Source: CAZLIC01 sp964559535
Lineage (GTDB): Bacteria; Pseudomonadota; Alphaproteobacteria; Rhodobacterales; Rhodobacteraceae
Assembly: GCA_964559535.1 (NCBI GenBank)
Contig: CAZLIC010000120.1
Span: 1 to 8,991, forward strand
Length of the DNA: 8,991 nucleotides
Direction of reading: 5' to 3'
The notes beneath the pieces are model-generated. The model did no database searches, had not been told where the DNA came from, and was given only the letters and a program-made list of their open reading frames with translations. Shown piece after piece: positions 5,992-8,991 of this stretch; position 1 is the first letter of the stretch, and every line of letters begins with the position of its first letter. Made by a program: the position numbers and the translations under genes.

Positions 5992-6030
5992 CCGTTTCGG
6001 GGGCCATCCGTTCCGAATGCGCCGAACGGT
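5970..6030. repeat. Cluster of CCGTT(T/C)CG motifs with an inverted copy, between the PhnD-like gene and the ABC operon
   Basis: CCGTTTCG occurs at 5970-5977 and 5992-5999, CCGTTCCG at 6008-6015, and an inverted relative CCGAACGG at 6022-6029. The segment ACCGTTTCGG (5991-6000) can pair with CCGAACGGT (6022-6030) as a 9-bp stem with one bulged T. Alternatively CCGTTC (6008-6013) pairs with GAACGG (6024-6029). The stem starts in the last base of the PhnD-like stop codon. It could act as a terminator of the terB unit, though no clear U-tract follows, or as an operator for the ABC operon. The function is not settled. Confidence 0.4.
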
Positions 6031-6093
6031 GGTTGCTTTGCCGCGGAAAGCCTGCCCTACTGCGCGGCCAAATCCACCCACCATGGCCGCGTC

Positions 6094-6867
6094 TTGACTG
6101 AACCTGCCCCGCCCGTCATCTCCATCCGCAACCTGCACAAGGCCTATGGCGAGCTGCAGGTGCTGCGCGGCATCGACATGACGGCGCCGCGCGGGCATGT
6201 CGTGTCGCTGATCGGATCGTCGGGGTCGGGCAAGTCGACGCTGCTGCGCTGCTGCAACCTGCTGGAGGACAGCCAGCAGGGCGACATCCTGTTCGAGGGC
6301 GAGCCGGTGCGGTGGAAAGGCGAGGGGGCGCGGCGCCACCCTGCCGACCGGGCGCAGGTGATCCGCATCCGCGCCAACCTGTCGATGGTGTTCCAGCAGT
6401 TCAACCTGTGGGCACACCTGACGGTGCTGCAGAACGTGATGGAGGCGCCGGTGACGGTGCTGCGGCGCGATCCGCGCGAGGTTGAGGAAAAGGCGCGGGG
6501 ATATCTGGCCAAGGTGGGCATTTCCGACAAGGCCGATGCCTGGCCCGCGCAGCTGTCGGGCGGGCAGCAGCAGCGGGCGGCGATTGCCCGGGCGCTGTGC
6601 ATGGAGCCGCGCGCCTTGCTGTTCGACGAGCCGACAAGCGCACTGGACCCCGAGTTGCAGCAGGAAGTGGTGAAGGTCATCAAGGACCTGGCGGGCGAGC
6701 ACCGTACGATGTTGCTGGTGACGCATGACATGAAGCTGGCCGCCGACGTGTCGGACCATGTGGTGTTCCTGCATCAGGGCCGGGTCGAGGAAGAGGGGCC
6801 GCCGTCGGCGCTGTTCGGCAACCCGCAGACGGAACGGCTGCGCGGCTTCCTTTCCGCCGCAGCCTAG
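6094..6867 (+). CDS. Polar amino acid ABC transporter, ATP-binding subunit (HisP/GlnQ type)
   Basis: This cytoplasmic ATPase powers an importer of polar amino acids and works as a dimer under two permeases. Its 257 residues carry every ABC motif: Walker A GSSGSGKS (41-48), Q-loop at Gln101 in MVFQQFNLWAHLTVLQNV, signature LSGGQQQR (154-161), Walker B ALLFDEP (174-180) with Glu179, D-loop SALDPE and switch His211 in VTHDM. FQQFNLWAHLTVLQNV is typical of the HisP/OccP branch for basic or polar amino acids. The best start is a TTG at 6094, since no ATG or GTG lies in frame between the preceding stop (5989-5991) and the conserved ISIRNLHKAYG. The ribosome-binding site is weak. A short frame ends in TTGA exactly over this start. 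It is the first gene of the operon, with the binding protein 39 bp downstream. Confidence 0.95.
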   Translation: MTEPAPPVISIRNLHKAYGELQVLRGIDMTAPRGHVVSLIGSSGSGKSTLLRCCNLLEDSQQGDILFEGEPVRWKGEGARRHPADRAQVIRIRANLSMVFQQFNLWAHLTVLQNVMEAPVTVLRRDPREVEEKARGYLAKVGISDKADAWPAQLSGGQQQRAAIARALCMEPRALLFDEPTSALDPELQQEVVKVIKDLAGEHRTMLLVTHDMKLAADVSDHVVFLHQGRVEEEGPPSALFGNPQTERLRGFLSAAA

Positions 6868-6906
6868 GGCAATAGTCGGAAAAACAAGACCAACCGGGAG
6901 ACGACA

Positions 6907-7632
6907 ATGAAGAAACTGATCCTGACCACGGCCGTCCTGGCGCTGGGCGTCGGCATGGCGATGGCGCAAGAGACCGTCCGCATGGGCACCGAAGGCGCCT
7001 ATCCGCCCTACAACTTCATCAACGACAAGGGCGAGATCGACGGTTTCGAGCGCGAACTGGGCGACGAGCTGTGCAAGCGCGCGGCGCTGACCTGCGAATG
7101 GGTGCAAAACGACTGGGATTCGATCATTCCGAACCTGCAGTCGGGCAACTACGACACCATCATCGCAGGCATGTCGATCACCGAAGAGCGCGACAAGGTC
7201 ATCGACTTCACGCAGAACTACATCCCGCCCGCGGCGTCGGCCTACATGGCGCTGACCGCGGATGTGGACGTGAAAGGCGGCGTGATTGCGGCGCAGGTGG
7301 GCACCATCCAGTCCGGCTATGTCGCCGAGTCGGGTGCGACGCTGCTGGAATTCGCCACGCCGGACGAGACGGTAGCGGCCGTGCGCAACGGCGAGGCGGA
7401 TGCGGTGTTTGCCGACAAGGACTATCTGGCGCCCATCGCGGCAGAATCGGGCGGGGCGCTGGTGCTTCTGGCCGAGGAAGTGCAGCTGGGTGGTGGCGTG
7501 GGCATGGGCCTGCGCGAAAGCGACACCGAGCTGAAGGCCAGGTTCGACAAGGCGATCGGCGACATGAAGGCTGACGGCACGTTGAACACCATGATCAAGA
7601 AATGGTTCGGCGACGCGGCCGTGACCTTCTGA
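6907..7632 (+). CDS. Polar amino acid ABC transporter, periplasmic substrate-binding protein (HisJ/LAO type)
   Basis: This secreted binding protein captures an amino acid in the periplasm and delivers it to the permeases. It has 241 residues, a usual length for bacterial solute-binding family 3. MKKLILTTAVLALGVGMAMA is a clear Sec signal peptide, with likely cleavage after AMA (residue 20). The mature part has GAYPPYNF (30-37), GFERELGDELC (46-56), a Cys56/Cys63 pair matching the disulfide of HisJ and LAO proteins, and MSITEERDKVIDFT (89-102), where Arg95 is the expected carboxylate-binding residue. ADAVFADKDYL (164-174) carries Asp170, the expected amino-group ligand. These point to a lysine/arginine/ornithine/histidine-type ligand, but the exact specificity is inference. 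GGGAG lies 6 nt before the ATG, the best ribosome-binding site in the operon, consistent with high expression. Confidence 0.95.
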   Translation: MKKLILTTAVLALGVGMAMAQETVRMGTEGAYPPYNFINDKGEIDGFERELGDELCKRAALTCEWVQNDWDSIIPNLQSGNYDTIIAGMSITEERDKVIDFTQNYIPPAASAYMALTADVDVKGGVIAAQVGTIQSGYVAESGATLLEFATPDETVAAVRNGEADAVFADKDYLAPIAAESGGALVLLAEEVQLGGGVGMGLRESDTELKARFDKAIGDMKADGTLNTMIKKWFGDAAVTF

Positions 7633-7644
7633 TGACCTGAGGAA

Positions 7645-7668
7645 GCCCCCCGCCAGCGCGCGGGGGGC
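7645..7668 (+). promoter_or_regulatory. 9-bp GC hairpin between binding protein and first permease, overlapping the permease ribosome-binding region
   Basis: GCCCCCCGC (7645-7653) pairs perfectly with GCGGGGGGC (7660-7668) around a 6-nt loop. It begins 12 nt after the binding-protein stop codon. No U-tract follows, so it is not a classical terminator. Such stem-loops often protect the 3' end of binding-protein messages and lower expression of the permease genes. The six G of the 3' arm (7662-7667) are the only Shine-Dalgarno-like bases before the permease ATG at 7678, so the stem could also mask that site. Confidence 0.75.
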
Positions 7669-7677
7669 GCACCCATC

Positions 7678-8559
7678 ATGTTCTCCGTCTGTACGGACCC
7701 CAAGGCCATCGAGGGCCTGACCTGGCTGGCGTGCTACCTGACCTCGGGCAAGCACCTGGGGTTCTACTGGTCCTTCGTCACCGTGCTTGTGCTGATCGCG
7801 GTCACCGCGCCCTGCGCGCTGGCCATGGGGTTTGGCGGCGCCGTTGCGGCGCGCAGCCGCTTCCTGCCGGTGCGCCTGCTGGGAAGGGTCTATACCGGCA
7901 TGGTGCGCGGCGTGCCCGACATCGTGTTCTTCCTGTTCTTCGTCATCGCGCTGGATCAGGGGATCGAATGGTTGAGGCACCAGATCGTCTGCCCCGGCTG
8001 GACCGAGCCGATCCGGCAGGGGCTGGAGTTCCGGGTGTGCCCCGCGGCGAAAGTACCCCTGAATGCGGCGCCGCAGGTGGTGCACGAGGTTTATGGTTTT
8101 GCGCTGGCGGTGTTCACCTTTGCCATCGTGTTCGGCGCCTTTGCCGCGAACGTGCTGTACGGCGCGATGCAGGCGGTGCCGCATGCACAGATCGAGACCG
8201 CCGAAGCCTATGGCATGACCGCGCGGCAGGCGTTCTGGCGGGTGACGGTGCCGCAGATGTGGGTCTATGCGCTGCCCGGCCTGGGCAATCTGTGGATGAT
8301 CCTCATCAAGGCGACGCCGCTGTTGTTCCTGCTGGGGGTGCAGGACATCGTGTACTGGGCGCGCGAGCTGGGCGGGTCGAAAACCAGTGCCTACGAATAC
8401 CCGCACCCGGATTGGCGGCTGTACTACTTCCTGGTCCTGCTGGTGTTCTACCTGACCTTCACCCGCATCTCCGAAATGGTGATCGCCCGAATCTCGGCCC
8501 GTCTGTCGCACGGGCAGGCCACGGCGGCAGGCGAAGCGCTGCGCAGGGCCGCGGCATGA
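7678..8559 (+). CDS. Polar amino acid ABC transporter, permease subunit (HisQ-like)
   Basis: This inner-membrane subunit forms half of the translocation channel. It has 293 residues, against about 230 for enteric HisQ. Hydrophobic segments lie around 29-57, 78-95, 138-162, 197-224 and 247-270. GMVRGVPDIVFFLFF (74-88) is the typical HisQ-branch RGVPD motif. The cytoplasmic coupling helix (EAA motif) is ETAEAYGMTARQAFWRVTVPQ, with its core at 173-193. The extra length comes from a 25-30 residue N-terminal extension and a polar insertion (about 97-135) between two membrane segments. The insertion holds two CP dipeptides (Cys105, Cys121), which could form a disulfide if the loop is periplasmic. 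The ATG at 7678 is preceded only by the G-rich arm of the hairpin. The partner permease follows after a 73-bp gap holding a palindromic repeat. Confidence 0.93.
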   Translation: MFSVCTDPKAIEGLTWLACYLTSGKHLGFYWSFVTVLVLIAVTAPCALAMGFGGAVAARSRFLPVRLLGRVYTGMVRGVPDIVFFLFFVIALDQGIEWLRHQIVCPGWTEPIRQGLEFRVCPAAKVPLNAAPQVVHEVYGFALAVFTFAIVFGAFAANVLYGAMQAVPHAQIETAEAYGMTARQAFWRVTVPQMWVYALPGLGNLWMILIKATPLLFLLGVQDIVYWARELGGSKTSAYEYPHPDWRLYYFLVLLVFYLTFTRISEMVIARISARLSHGQATAAGEALRRAAA

Positions 8560-8567
8560 CGCGGCCC

Positions 8568-8617
8568 CAAATTTCTTGCAGAAAGAAATTTGCAAATTCC
8601 TTGCTTCAAGGAATTTG
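8568..8617. repeat. Tandem pair of 25-bp AT-rich palindromes between the two permease genes
   Basis: The first unit (8568-8592) pairs CAAATTTCTT with AAGAAATTTG around a 5-nt loop. The second (8593-8617) pairs CAAATTCCTTG with CAAGGAATTTG around a 3-nt CTT loop. The units abut with no spacer and are identical at 20 of 25 positions, so together they form one dimeric element. Arm 1 can also pair with the last arm (11 bp with one G-U in RNA), allowing alternative folds. The element is strongly AT-rich against its surroundings and stops 3 nt before the AGGGA ribosome-binding site of the second permease. It may be a REP-like dispersed repeat or a regulatory mRNA structure. No target-site duplication is visible at its ends. 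Confidence 0.85.
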
Positions 8618-8632
8618 GTCAGGGATGGTCCG

Positions 8633-8991
8633 ATGACCTGCGCCGAGACCATTGCCGCCTATGCGTTCCGCAGCCTCGGCTACGGCGAGCGTCTGTTGCC
8701 GCGCACCGACTTTACCCTGTGCCAGCAGTTCACGCTGATCGGCTCGGGGCTGGTGTGGAACCTTTACTTCGGCGCGCTTGCCCTGCTGGCCGGGTTCTTT
8801 CTGGCCAATGCGCTGGCACTGGCCAAATCCGCGGCCAGCCCGCTGCTGCGCAAACCGGCCGAGTGGTTCGTGTTTGTCTTCCGTGGCTCGCCGCTGTTCA
8901 TCCAGTTCTTCCTGGCCTACGAGGCGCTGGTGCTGCTGCCGCGAACCGGCATCGAGGTCTTCGGGCTGACCGCCGATGTGTCATGGCTGTC
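8633..8991 (+). CDS. Polar amino acid ABC transporter, second permease subunit (HisM-like), 5' part (runs off right edge)
   Basis: This is the second channel subunit, expected to pair with the HisQ-like permease. The frame is open from an ATG at 8633 to the window end (119 full codons). AGGGA lies 7 nt upstream. The protein begins MTCAETIAAYAFRSLGYG. It has a polar N-terminal stretch of about 35 residues, longer than in enteric HisM, then a first membrane segment NLYFGALALLAGFFLANAL, then FVFRGSPLFIQFFLAYEALV. RGSPLFIQ is the HisM-branch counterpart of RGVPD in the partner, and supports a heterodimeric permease. The EAA motif and the remaining membrane segments lie beyond the window. The gap from the first permease contains the palindrome pair, so the two subunits are not translationally coupled by overlap. 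Confidence 0.92.
   Translation, partial: MTCAETIAAYAFRSLGYGERLLPRTDFTLCQQFTLIGSGLVWNLYFGALALLAGFFLANALALAKSAASPLLRKPAEWFVFVFRGSPLFIQFFLAYEALVLLPRTGIEVFGLTADVSWL

Noticed and set aside
6031..6044. GG-N10-GC spacing resembling a second sigma-54 promoter before the ABC operon
   Set aside because: Only the GG and GC are kept. The TGGCAC and TTGC words are not matched, so this is chance level.
7645..7668. Rho-independent terminator after the binding-protein gene
   Set aside because: The stem is strong but no U-tract follows, and the permease genes of the same transporter lie directly downstream.
5983..8652. An 889-codon minus-strand open frame across the whole ABC operon
   Set aside because: All four genes on the other strand have complete family motifs. 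The long frame is His/Arg/Gln-rich and arises from GC-biased third positions.

Overview
The window is high-GC DNA (about two thirds G+C by eye), densely packed with genes. It looks like a chromosomal segment of an alphaproteobacterium, most likely of the Rhodobacteraceae/Paracoccaceae type. That assignment is inference from base composition, codon use, protein style and the mix of genes; no rRNA or other marker is present.

Layout, left to right. (1) A minus-strand surface-polysaccharide block reads leftward: a Wzx-type flippase (713-2077), dTDP-4-dehydrorhamnose 3,5-epimerase rfbC (146-700, GTG start) and the first 22 codons of dTDP-glucose 4,6-dehydratase rfbB (1-67, running off the left edge). 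A family 4-type glycosyltransferase (2256-3461, plus strand) diverges from the flippase. Its upstream region carries a close match to a sigma-54 promoter. Together these genes would make and export a glycan that probably contains dTDP-L-rhamnose-derived sugar. (2) dprA (3480-4631, minus) is convergent with the glycosyltransferase. (3) A two-gene unit on the plus strand follows: a TerB-family protein (4787-5224) overlapping by 4 bp a PhnD-like substrate-binding-fold protein that has no signal peptide (5221-5991). The terB promoter is placed so that its mRNA would be leaderless or nearly so. (4) A polar amino acid ABC transporter operon of the HisJQMP type fills the right part: ATPase (6094-6867, TTG start), periplasmic binding protein (6907-7632), HisQ-like permease (7678-8559) and a HisM-like permease cut by the right edge (8633-8991).

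The non-coding DNA is short but structured. It holds four ATTTGCA heptamers ahead of rfbB, a 9-bp G/C hairpin between the binding protein and first permease whose 3' arm contains the only Shine-Dalgarno-like stretch of the permease, and a tandem pair of near-perfect 25-bp AT-rich palindromes between the two permeases. A cluster of CCGTT(T/C)CG-like motifs lies ahead of the ABC operon. No tRNA, rRNA, CRISPR array, IS element or phage gene was seen. I found no convincing wholly new multi-gene system. The least explained items are the TerB/PhnD-like pair and the structured intergenic elements.
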